Origin: Nonomuraea maritima
Lineage (GTDB): Bacteria > Actinomycetota > Actinomycetes > Streptosporangiales > Streptosporangiaceae
Assembly: GCF_900100395.1 (NCBI RefSeq)
Contig: NZ_FNFB01000007.1
Coordinates: 62,001-126,000 of the forward strand
DNA: 64,000 bases
Direction of reading: 5' to 3'
Shown: positions 56,717 to 64,000 of the stretch, in pieces
How positions within the stretch are numbered: position 1 is the first letter of the stretch
How the letters are laid out: each line of letters opens with the position of its first letter
Position numbers and translations under genes: made by a program
The notes under the pieces: model-generated
Told to the model about the DNA's origin: nothing
Database searches by the model: none
The model's input: the letters and a program-made list of their open reading frames with translations, nothing else

Positions 56717-57931
56717 TCACAGTTCCTTGTCCGGTATGAAGATCTCGAGTGTGGTGCCCCCACCGGGCACGCCGTCGACGCGCAGCACGCCGCCCGCCTG
56801 TTCCACCCGGGTGCGCATCGCGCGCAACCCGTACCCGTCGTGTCCCTGCGCGGGGGACAGGCCGGCGCCGTCGTCCATGATCCGCAGCGCCACCTCGCGG
56901 TCACCGTACTCCAGTTCGACGCGCACCCGCGACGCGCGCGCGTGCTTGCGTACGTTCGATAGGCCCTCCTGGACGGCGCGGACCAGCACCACGTCGACCG
57001 GCGGCGGCAGCGCGCGGGACGTCCCGCGCGTCTCGAACCCGCTCGCGAGGCCGGTCTCCTCGCCGAGCCGCGCGGTCAGCCTGTTGAGTGCGTCCGCCAG
57101 CGTCGAGCCGTCCAGCGGCGCGGGCGCGAGCGCCGCGATCAACGCCCGCGCCTCGGACAGGTTCTCCCTCGCGGTCCGTACGGCGAGCTTCAGGTGCCGG
57201 GACGGGTCGGGCTGCGCCTGCGCCGCCTGCACGAGCATGATGATGCTGGTGAACCCCTGGGCGAGGGTGTCGTGGATCTCGCCCGCCAGCCGCTCCCGCT
57301 CGGCCAGGGCGCCGCGCTCCGCCGACAGCCTGGCCACCTCGGCCCGGCTGTCCTCCAGTTCCTTGATGAGACGGGCCCGCTCGGAGCTCTGGGTGATGAT
57401 CCGTCCGATCCAGAAGCCGAACAGGGCCGCGAACGCGACCTGCGACACCGCGATCGCGGTCATCACCAGCAGCGCCGTCGCGTCGCGGGCGAACACCAGG
57501 GTCAGCAGCGGAGGCGTGAAGGCCAGCGCGGCGGCGACGACCAGCGCCCGCCGGTACGGCGCCGCGATGAAGCACTGCGGGTACAGGCCGAAGAGCACGA
57601 GGTTGGCGACGGGGTCCAGGTAGGCGGCGACCGCGAACAGCAGCACCAGCAAGGCGAAGTAGAGGCCGGTGCGCCGCGCCGAAGCGCAGCGGATCGCCGG
57701 GCGGCCGAGGACGTAGTACAGCGGCAGGAGCGCCAGCAGGAGCCCGGCGGCCGCCCAGGCGGACGGCAGGGCGGGATCGCTGAGGACGGCGAAGAGCGCG
57801 GAGGCGAGCACGGTGAAGACGAGCACCGCCTCCCACGTGGCCGCGTGGTTCCACGCGTCGGCCCCGGCCGCGCCGCCTGGGCCGCCGCCGGGGCCGCACG
57901 GGGGTGCTAACCGTCCCTGCGGTTCTTCCAC
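56717..57931 (-). CDS. Membrane sensor histidine kinase (HisKA_3)
   Basis: 404 aa from GTG 57931. About six helices in the first half (WEAVLVFTVLASALFAVLSD onward), then HisKA_3 LAGEIHDTLAQGFTSIIMLV with the phospho-acceptor His, and an HATPase_c with VQEGLSNVRKHARASRV and MDDGAGLSPAQGHDGYGLRA. The start is uncertain: GTG 57931 overlaps the permease by 25 bp, and later GTGs near 57830 are possible. Member of a four-gene ATPase-permease-kinase-regulator operon. Confidence 0.85.
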   Translation of the reverse strand: MEEPQGRLAPPCGPGGGPGGAAGADAWNHAATWEAVLVFTVLASALFAVLSDPALPSAWAAAGLLLALLPLYYVLGRPAIRCASARRTGLYFALLVLLFAVAAYLDPVANLVLFGLYPQCFIAAPYRRALVVAAALAFTPPLLTLVFARDATALLVMTAIAVSQVAFAALFGFWIGRIITQSSERARLIKELEDSRAEVARLSAERGALAERERLAGEIHDTLAQGFTSIIMLVQAAQAQPDPSRHLKLAVRTARENLSEARALIAALAPAPLDGSTLADALNRLTARLGEETGLASGFETRGTSRALPPPVDVVLVRAVQEGLSNVRKHARASRVRVELEYGDREVALRIMDDGAGLSPAQGHDGYGLRAMRTRVEQAGGVLRVDGVPGGGTTLEIFIPDKEL

Positions 57932-58755
57932 GTGAACGTCATGAGACACAGCAGCAAGCCTCCGACGACCCAGGCCGACAGGACAAGGGCCACGCGCGCC
58001 AATTCGTACGATCCGGTCAGCTCCAGGATCGCCATCTCGTCGCCGAGGAACACCGACCGGAACCCCTGGCACATCCACTTCAGCGGGAAGACCGAGGCGA
58101 AACCGATCAGCCAGTCTGGCAGCTGGGTGGCGGGGATGTACACACCGGAGGCGAACTGCAGCACCACGAACGGCAGCGTCACGATCGCGGCCGCGCTCTT
58201 GCTCGACCGGGGGACGCTGCTCATCGCGATCCCGAGCAGCGACGAGCCCGTGACGCCGAGCAGGAACACCCAGACGAACGTGAACCAGTCGACGGGGTCC
58301 GACGGGAGCCGCAGGCCGAACAGCGTCAGGCTGATCACGAGCAGGATCGCGACCTCCAGCACGGCCACGACGATCACGCTGCCGATCTTGCCGATGAAGT
58401 AGGCGACGGGCGGCATCGGCGTGCCCGCCAGCCGCTTGAGCGTCCCCTCGTCGCGCTCCACGGCGATGGAGACACCGAGGTTCTGGAAGCTCGCGCTCAT
58501 GACGCCCGCGCCGATCAGCCCGGCCGCGTACACCTGGGAGAACGAGATGCCGGTGCCCTCGAAGACGCCGTCGAAGATCGATCCGAAGATCACCAGCAGG
58601 ATGATCGGGAAGGCGAACGTGAAGACGACCGCCGTCCGCTCCCGGAAGAACAGGAGCGTCTCCAGCCGGGCGCGGGACAGGCCCACCCTGAGCGTGGACG
58701 GTAACCGCATCGGCGGGGCGGTCGCGGCGGGGGCTGCGGTGCCGGACTGGGTCAC
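57907..58755 (-). CDS. ABC-2 type exporter permease
   Basis: 282 aa from GTG 58755. Six helices with the ABC-2 region (AVVFTFAFPIILLVIFGSIF, then SIAVERDEGTLKRLAGTPMP, the ABC-2 signature before helix 3). The GTG overlaps the ATPase stop (GTGA); longer in-frame starts would run through the ATPase gene. Likely exports a drug or lipid sensed by the operon's kinase. Confidence 0.9.
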   Translation of the reverse strand: MTQSGTAAPAATAPPMRLPSTLRVGLSRARLETLLFFRERTAVVFTFAFPIILLVIFGSIFDGVFEGTGISFSQVYAAGLIGAGVMSASFQNLGVSIAVERDEGTLKRLAGTPMPPVAYFIGKIGSVIVVAVLEVAILLVISLTLFGLRLPSDPVDWFTFVWVFLLGVTGSSLLGIAMSSVPRSSKSAAAIVTLPFVVLQFASGVYIPATQLPDWLIGFASVFPLKWMCQGFRSVFLGDEMAILELTGSYELARVALVLSAWVVGGLLLCLMTFTWKNRRDG

Positions 58756-59591
58756 GGGGTCTCCTCGATCAGGCTCAGGTAGACGTCTTCCAGGGTGGGG
58801 CGGGTCACGGTCAGCTCGGGGACCTCGCCGTCGAAGCGCTCGGCCAGCTCGATCACCGTCCTGGACGGGATGCCGGTGCGTACGCTTCTGCGCTCGCCGT
58901 TCTCCCGCCACGACACGGTGGCCTGGCCGCCGGTCCGTCCGCCCAGCGAGTGCGGGTCGCCCTGCGCGACGACCTGCCCGCGGGCGACCACGGCGACGCG
59001 GTCGGCGAGCGCCTCGGCCTCGTCCAGGTAGTGGGTGGTGAGCAGGATCGTGGTGCCGCCGTCGGACAGGCCCGAGATCAGCTCCCAGAACGCCCTGCGC
59101 GCCGCGGGGTCGAACCCCGTGGTCGGCTCGTCGAGGAACAGCAGCTGGGGACGGCCCACGATGCCGAGCGCCACGTCGAGCCTGCGCCGCTGGCCGCCGG
59201 ACAGCGCCCGTACCCTGCTGCGCTCCTTCTCCCGCAGGCCGACCCGGTCCATCACCTCGTCCGGGTCCATGGGCGCGGGGTAGTAGCCGGCGAAGTGGGT
59301 CACCAGCTCCCGTACGGTGGCCTCGGGCTTGTCGTCGGCGTTCTGCGTCACGATGCCGATCCGTGAGCGCCACTCGCGCGTCGCCTGCCCCGGGTCGACG
59401 CCGAGCACGCTCACCTCGCCGCCGTCCCGGCGGCGGTGGCCCTCGAGGATCTCGACCGTGGTCGACTTGCCCGCGCCGTTCGGCCCGAGCACGGCGAAGA
59501 CCTCTCCCGGTTGGATGTCCAGGTCGATGCCGCGCACCGCCCGCACCTCGCCGTAGCTCTTGGTGAGCCCGCGAACCTTGATCGCTGTCAT
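58752..59591 (-). CDS. ABC-2 exporter ATPase (DrrA/CcmA-like)
   Basis: 279 aa. GPNGAGKSTTVEILEGHRRR (Walker A), VTQNADDKPEATVRE (Q-loop), LSGGQRRRLDVALGIVGRPQ (signature), LLFLDEPTTGFDPAARRAFW (Walker B) and LLTTHYLDEAEALADR (switch His). The C-terminal extension ends with LTVTRPTLEDVYLSLI as in DrrA-type exporters. First gene of the operon. Confidence 0.92.
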   Translation of the reverse strand: MTAIKVRGLTKSYGEVRAVRGIDLDIQPGEVFAVLGPNGAGKSTTVEILEGHRRRDGGEVSVLGVDPGQATREWRSRIGIVTQNADDKPEATVRELVTHFAGYYPAPMDPDEVMDRVGLREKERSRVRALSGGQRRRLDVALGIVGRPQLLFLDEPTTGFDPAARRAFWELISGLSDGGTTILLTTHYLDEAEALADRVAVVARGQVVAQGDPHSLGGRTGGQATVSWRENGERRSVRTGIPSRTVIELAERFDGEVPELTVTRPTLEDVYLSLIEETP

Positions 59592-59642
59592 GCCTCAACG
59601 ATCTCGTCCGGCGGCGGACGGCGGCACCAACGACCGGTGGAC

Positions 59643-59672
59643 CGCTATGTCCTCCTTTCGGAGGACATAGCG
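59643..59672. terminator. Perfect 13-bp hairpin
   Basis: CGCTATGTCCTCC and GGAGGACATAGCG with a TTTC loop, 8 nt after the stop of the toroid-protein gene (minus strand) and 52 bp upstream of the ATPase start. It most likely terminates the upstream minus-strand unit; an operator role for the exporter operon is possible. Confidence 0.7.
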
Positions 59673-59679
59673 TTCTGCC

Positions 59680-60615
59680 TCAGTCCTCCCACCAGCGCAG
59701 GACGCGGAGCGCGCGGAGGGTGTTCCAGTGGCTCGGCCTGCCCACGCCGTCCTCGAACGCGAAGTGGACGCGCCCCGGATGTACCCGGTCGAGCAGCCAG
59801 CGGCCGTCGGGCTGCTGGCGCGAGCGGACGACCTCCATCGCCTCCGCCGCCCGGGGATCGGGCGCGGCCCCCGACCGCCTGAAGTAGTCGAGCGCCCGCA
59901 GCACGTCGTGACGCCAGTAGTACGGGAAGGCGAAGTCGAGGAACGTCGCGTCGGCGACCTCGCCGGTGCTGAGGCGGCGGAACAGGCCGCGCTCGAGCAG
60001 GTAGTCCTCTCCGGCGCGCCGCGCCTCCCGCACCTCGGGGGAGGAGCCGGCCGCCTGCTCGTAGGCGAGCAGCCCCTCCAGCACGTTGATCGTCGTGTCG
60101 AACGACGAGCGCACGGAGCCGTTCTCCGCCTCGCAGTTCCATCCGCCGTCGGCGAGCCGCTCGCCGAGGATCCGCTCCACGAGCGGCGAGACGTCCACGC
60201 CGAAGTAGGCGCCGGTCTCGATCGTCCTGCCGTTGATGCACGGCTCGACCTCGCCGTCGAAGTACCGCTGCCCGGCGTGCTCCCAGCGGCCGTTCTCCGC
60301 GACGAGCGCGATGGCCCGGCGCGCCTGCTCCGACGCCGGGTCGAGCCCGAGGATCTGCAGGGTCTGCAGGGTGTGCATGGTCGCCGTCCAGGGCTGGCCC
60401 GGTTCGCCGCCGGTGTAGGAGGCAGGGAAGCAGGCGCCGCCCTCCCACAGGCCGTCGGATCCCTGGAGGGCCAGCAGGCGTGCGCCCCAGCCCTCGTGCG
60501 CCACGCGCGCCCGCTCGGCGGCGACCACGTCAGGCGGGGCGTCGGCGAGGTCGCGCAGGGCCTGCCAGCGGATGGCAGGGTCGGACCGCAGCAGTTCGTC
60601 GATCACGTCCACCAC
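59680..60615 (-). CDS. Squalene-cyclase-like alpha/alpha-toroid protein
   Basis: 311 aa from GTG 60615. Repeats with the QW-like pattern (SDGLWEGGACFPASYTGGEP, LADGGWNCEAENGSVRSSFD, QQPDGRWLLDRVHPGRVHFA) typical of prenyltransferase/squalene oxidase repeats. The cyclase DxDD motif is absent, and it is half the size of a hopene cyclase. Such short toroid proteins are probably not cyclases; some act as binding or regulatory units. It lies 37 bp downstream of the HAMP kinase on the same strand, so they may be co-transcribed. Confidence 0.75.
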   Translation of the reverse strand: MVDVIDELLRSDPAIRWQALRDLADAPPDVVAAERARVAHEGWGARLLALQGSDGLWEGGACFPASYTGGEPGQPWTATMHTLQTLQILGLDPASEQARRAIALVAENGRWEHAGQRYFDGEVEPCINGRTIETGAYFGVDVSPLVERILGERLADGGWNCEAENGSVRSSFDTTINVLEGLLAYEQAAGSSPEVREARRAGEDYLLERGLFRRLSTGEVADATFLDFAFPYYWRHDVLRALDYFRRSGAAPDPRAAEAMEVVRSRQQPDGRWLLDRVHPGRVHFAFEDGVGRPSHWNTLRALRVLRWWED

Positions 60616-60652
60616 CGCACCCTACGTAAACCGGGCGGCCTGTTCCAGGGGT

Positions 60653-62080
60653 TCAGCGCCGTTCCTGGCCTGTCCCGTGGTGACGGACGGCGAGGGCGGA
60701 GCCGTTCCCGTTCCCGCTCTGGTGGCTCGCGAGCGGAAGGCGGACGACGAAGCGGGCGCCGCGGTCGCTGTCCTGGATGGTGAGCGTGCCTCCGTGGCTC
60801 TCGGCGATCTGCCGGGCGATGGGCAGACCGAGCCCGACGCCGCCCGCGTCGCGGCTGCGGGCGGTGTCCAGCCGGGTGAACCGGCCGAAGACCGTCTCGC
60901 GCTGATCGGCGGCGATCCCGGAGCCGTCGTCGAGGACCTCGATCTCGGCGACGTCCCCACGGCGGTCGGGCTCGCCGCAGCGCAGGGTGACCGTGACCGT
61001 GGACGCCGCGTGCCGCTGGGCGTTGCGCAGCAGGTGGGCGAGCATCTGGCGCAGATGCGACCCGTCGCCCATCACGGTGAGGCCCGGCATCAGGTGCTGG
61101 ACGACCTCCCTGTCCTGGTGGCCGCGCAGCTCGTCGGCCACGAGCCCGGCGAGCTCCACCGGCCGGCGCTCGTGCGGCGTGCCCGCGTCCAGGCGGGCGA
61201 GCGTCAGCAGGTCGGACGCGATCGACTGGAGCCGTTCGACGCTCGGCATGACGGCGTGGCACAGCAGCAGGGGGTCGACGTCCTCCGGCGCCATGAGGGC
61301 GTCCTCCAGCTGGGCGCGGATGGCGGTGACCGGCGTGCGCAGCTCGTGGGAGGCGTCTGAGCAGAACCGCCGCTGCCGCTCCAGCGCGTCCTCCAGCCGG
61401 TTCAGCGTCTCGTTGACGCTCTCCGCGAGCCGGCGGATCTCGTCGTCCGGCTTGGGTACGGGCACGCGGCGGCCCAGGTCGAAGCTGCGGTAGTGGTCGA
61501 GCTGAGCCCTGATGGCCTCGACGGGGCGCAGTGAGCGGATGACCGTGTGCCGCGCTCCCCACGCGACGGCGCCGGTGAACACGACGGTCCCGGCGAGCAG
61601 GATCGCGGCCACCAGCGGGTAGGCGTAGAACGGCAGCGTGGGCGCGGCGCTGTAGATCGTCCAGTCGCCGTCGCGGTACACGCGCTGGGCGACGACGATG
61701 TGACACCGGTCGGGCGACAGGACGGAATGGCAGACCACCTCGCTGGCCACCCGCTGCGGGTTCTCGGGCGCGAAGTCCGCCATGACCGGCTTGTTCTGCA
61801 GCTCCTTGGTCGCGGCGACCACGCGTCCTTTCGGATCGACCACCTGTACGGGGCGGACCATGTCGTCCGAGATCGGGGGCAGCGGGTTGATCACCTGTCC
61901 CCGGTCGACGTAGTACGCGGTGAGCTCGCCCACCGCCGCGATCTCGCTGACGAGGTTCTGGGTCGCGACCCGGTCCGTCGTGATCAGGACGACGGCCGAG
62001 AAGCCGACGCACAGCAGCGCCACGGCCGTCCCCGCGAACAGGGCCACCCGATCCCGGAGCGCGCGGTCACGCAACCTCAT
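60653..62080 (-). CDS. Sensor histidine kinase with HAMP domain
   Basis: 475 aa. Two helices (about 14-33 and 160-183) enclose a 125-residue outside domain (two Cys in CHSVLSPDRCH, possibly a disulfide). HAMP (about 185-240), HisKA with RRFCSDASHELRTPVTAIRA (phospho-acceptor His), and HATPase_c with LAHLLRNAQRHAASTVTVTL, EVLDDGSGI and GGVGLGLPIARQ. Class I, CusS/TcrY-like. No response regulator is next to it in this window. The 290 bp upstream hold no gene. Confidence 0.9.
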   Translation of the reverse strand: MRLRDRALRDRVALFAGTAVALLCVGFSAVVLITTDRVATQNLVSEIAAVGELTAYYVDRGQVINPLPPISDDMVRPVQVVDPKGRVVAATKELQNKPVMADFAPENPQRVASEVVCHSVLSPDRCHIVVAQRVYRDGDWTIYSAAPTLPFYAYPLVAAILLAGTVVFTGAVAWGARHTVIRSLRPVEAIRAQLDHYRSFDLGRRVPVPKPDDEIRRLAESVNETLNRLEDALERQRRFCSDASHELRTPVTAIRAQLEDALMAPEDVDPLLLCHAVMPSVERLQSIASDLLTLARLDAGTPHERRPVELAGLVADELRGHQDREVVQHLMPGLTVMGDGSHLRQMLAHLLRNAQRHAASTVTVTLRCGEPDRRGDVAEIEVLDDGSGIAADQRETVFGRFTRLDTARSRDAGGVGLGLPIARQIAESHGGTLTIQDSDRGARFVVRLPLASHQSGNGNGSALAVRHHGTGQERR

Positions 62081-62370
62081 GGGCGACCCCGCTCCGAGCC
62101 CGTCGCCCCGGACGGGCCGAGGGCCGGCCGTGAGAAGGGGTGCCGTGCGCTCATCGCCTTCCTTTCCGCAAGCGCACGTCGAGGGACGTCAGGTCGTGAG
62201 GTTCACGGAAACGCTCGCATCTGCTCGGTGGTGTTCTGCGCGGGTCACTCTTCGCCAAGAAGAAGTTCCCTACGACCCTGATTCGTGATGAATCCCCCCG
62301 TATCGCATATCTGTGTGACTTTTGCTTTCATGCTTGGTTCACGTGACCGGAGGCCCTGTGTAATGAATCC
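62081..62370. other. Intergenic region between divergent kinase and AAA-regulator genes
   Basis: 290 bp. AT content rises at 62270-62370. Both promoters should be here. I find neither a clear -35/-10 pair nor a hairpin; GGAGG at 62349-62353 is 17 nt from the ATG, too far for a normal ribosome site. Confidence 0.4.
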
Positions 62371-64000
62371 ATGGGGGAGCACACCTTGGCGGACCAGGGC
62401 GAACCCGGTTCCCGAGGGTCTTCCGCACCGGGCCGGCGCGGCCGCGCGCCCGAGTGGCGGCTGATCGACGGCCTGATCGCCGGGGCGCCGGCCGGTCACG
62501 GCGGCGTCCTGCTGGTCGAAGGCCCGCCGGGCATCGGCAAGAGCCGCCTGCTGGACGAGGCAGCCGCTGCCGCCGCCCGGGCGGGGCTGGACGTCGCCGG
62601 CGGCGCGGCGGACCTGCTGACGCAGCCGATCCCGCTTTCGCCCCTGATGTCGGCGCTGGGGGAGGAGCCCTGCACGCCTTCGGCGAGCGGCGCGGCCGAG
62701 CAGCGCCTGCGGGCGGCGCTGGAACGGCGGGCGGCCGCGCGACCGCTGCTCCTGACGCTGGACGACGTGCACTGGGCCGACCCGATGACGCTGCTCGCCC
62801 TGCGGTCCATGACGCGGGACCTGTCGTCGTACCCGCTCGTCTGGATGCTGGCCCGCACGACCGGCCACGGTGACGGCAGGCGCGTCGGCCACCTCTTCGA
62901 TGTGCTGACCGCGGACGGCGCGACCCGGATCACCCTGCGCGCGCTGGACGAGGCCGCGGTGGCCGAGGTCGTCGCCGACGTCCTCGGGGCGGCGCCCGAG
63001 CCGGACGTGCTCGACCTCGCCGGGCTGGCGGCCGGCAGGCCGTCCCTGCTCATCGCCCTTCTGGACGGGCTCCGCGGCGAGGGCGTGCTCCGGGTCGGTG
63101 ACGGACGCGTGCGGACGGTCCAGGAGCGGTTGCCGAGGGCCCAGGCGGTGACCGGCGCACTCCTGCGGGAGCTGTCGCCGCCGACCGGACGGCTGCTGCG
63201 GGCCGCCGGCGTCCTCGGCCGTTCGTTCGCGGTGCAGGACCTGGCCGACCTGCTCGGCGAGCCGACCGGCCGCCTGATGCCCATGCTGGAGGAGGCGATC
63301 TCCGCCGGCGTCGTCCAGGCCGCCGAGCACGAGCTGACGTTCCGGCACGACGCGCTGTGGCAGGCGGTGACCGCGAGCATCCCCGCTCCCGTGCGGCAGG
63401 CCCTGCACCGCGACGCCGGCGAGATGCTGCTCCGGCGCGGCGGGTCGGCGGTGCCCGCCGCCGCCCACCTCATCCGAGGCGCCACCCCCGGTGACGCCGC
63501 CGCCCTGCGCGGCCTGGACCGGGCGGCGCGCGAGGTGCTGCGGACCTCACCCGGCACCGCCGCCGACTTCGCCCTGCGGGCCCTCGAACTCAGCGGCCCC
63601 GCCGACCCGGGCTGGCTCGGCCGCGCCACGACGGCGGTCGACGCCCTGACCGCCGTCGGGCGGCTGCCTGAGGCGGCCGACCTCGCCCGTACCGCACTCG
63701 GCATGGCCTCGCCCGCCGAGGCGCTGCGGCTGCGCTGCTCGCTCGCGCACATCCTGCTCCTGAGCGGCCGTCCTGACGAGACGCTGCTCGAGGCCGAGAG
63801 CGTGCTCGCCCAGAGCGGCGTTCCCGAGGACCTGCGCGGCGCCGCGGAATGGGCGATGTTCTGGGGGCTCATCTGCCTCAACGACGCCCGGCCGGGACGG
63901 CAGCGGGCCCGGGAGGTCCTGGCGCACCGCGAGCGGCACACCGACGCCGTCGTCGTCGGGGCCCTTCTGCTGCTCGCCCGGCTGGCCGTCGTCGACGGGC
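62371..64000 (+). CDS. Large AAA/LuxR-type (LAL-like) regulator, 5' part, cut by window end
   Basis: 543 codons visible from ATG 62371, open to the edge. The NTPase domain starts after 30 residues: EWRLIDGLIAGAPAG, Walker A VEGPPGIGKSRLL (about 50-62), Walker B LLLTLDDVHWADP, and then the helical regions of STAND/AAA_16 proteins (RAAGVLGRSFAVQDLADLLG, FRHDALWQAV). The rest is helical, TPR-like. In this family a C-terminal LuxR HTH is usual and would be beyond the window. Such regulators control secondary metabolism or sugar use. ATG 62371 is used because it starts just before the NTPase. Confidence 0.85.
   Translation, partial: MGEHTLADQGEPGSRGSSAPGRRGRAPEWRLIDGLIAGAPAGHGGVLLVEGPPGIGKSRLLDEAAAAAARAGLDVAGGAADLLTQPIPLSPLMSALGEEPCTPSASGAAEQRLRAALERRAAARPLLLTLDDVHWADPMTLLALRSMTRDLSSYPLVWMLARTTGHGDGRRVGHLFDVLTADGATRITLRALDEAAVAEVVADVLGAAPEPDVLDLAGLAAGRPSLLIALLDGLRGEGVLRVGDGRVRTVQERLPRAQAVTGALLRELSPPTGRLLRAAGVLGRSFAVQDLADLLGEPTGRLMPMLEEAISAGVVQAAEHELTFRHDALWQAVTASIPAPVRQALHRDAGEMLLRRGGSAVPAAAHLIRGATPGDAAALRGLDRAAREVLRTSPGTAADFALRALELSGPADPGWLGRATTAVDALTAVGRLPEAADLARTALGMASPAEALRLRCSLAHILLLSGRPDETLLEAESVLAQSGVPEDLRGAAEWAMFWGLICLNDARPGRQRAREVLAHRERHTDAVVVGALLLLARLAVVDG

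Noticed and set aside
56087..59591. The two-component/ABC-2 operon as the partner of the kinase at 60653
   Set aside because: It already has its own kinase abutting the regulator. A hairpin and another gene separate it from 60653.

Overview
The window is about 72% GC and packed with genes. It uses many GTG and TTG starts and 1-4 base stop/start overlaps, and it carries Lrp, ROK, FtsX-ABC, DUF4235, SUKH, CehA/McbA and MoxR/vWA families. This points to the chromosome of a high-GC actinomycete, probably Streptosporangiales (Nonomuraea- or Streptosporangium-like). The taxon is inferred from gene style only. I saw no rRNA, tRNA or CRISPR array.

Layout. 1-5.9 kb: a carotenoid cluster (end of a CrtN/CrtP-type oxidase, CrtQ-like glycosyltransferase, CrtA-like monooxygenase, phytoene synthase, phytoene desaturase) that also contains a private PlsX/PlsY pair. 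6-15.1 kb: a membrane protein, GlxA-type and Lrp-type regulators, DUF2000, an FtsX-type ABC exporter, an orphan sensor kinase, a GNAT enzyme and LexA. 15.2-23.8 kb: a complete galactoside regulon, with a ROK repressor followed by a Tat-lipoprotein binding protein, two permeases and a secreted GH27 enzyme, divergent from a cytosolic GH36 alpha-galactosidase. Overlapping promoters and an AT palindrome lie between the two arms.

23.8-34.5 kb is a degraded accessory stretch. It holds two oppositely oriented scraps of an IS982-like transposase around a MOSC gene, a family of PPGW/WW-rich membrane proteins (three intact copies and one dead), an XRE-membrane protein-oxidoreductase operon with a consensus promoter, a bacterial serpin, one intact and one broken SUKH gene, remains of an NRPS module and its type II thioesterase, an intact MFS exporter, and a stub duplicate of the serpin 5' end.

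34.46-38.24 kb is the most system-like part: a leaderless 17-codon leader ORF overlaps an unknown 422-aa protein, followed by a MoxR AAA+ ATPase and a vWA protein that also carries HEVSH. 38.4-48.4 kb: a HAD-like protein, an M48 protease, a Tat-exported PHP phosphoesterase, a secreted-protein gene without a usable start, a racemase, small membrane proteins, a SnoaL-like protein, an ArsR-SulP operon and a small secreted Cys protein. 48.5-53.8 kb: a five-gene peptide/nickel-type ABC importer. 53.9-64 kb: a repeat-bearing secreted protein, a DUF6461 pseudogene, UspA, a two-component system coupled to an ABC-2 exporter, a squalene-cyclase-like toroid protein, a HAMP kinase and the start of a large AAA/LuxR-type regulator cut by the window edge.

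A recurring theme is leaderless transcription. At least nine starts sit 6-7 nt after a TANNNT -10 box, and this decided several start choices.
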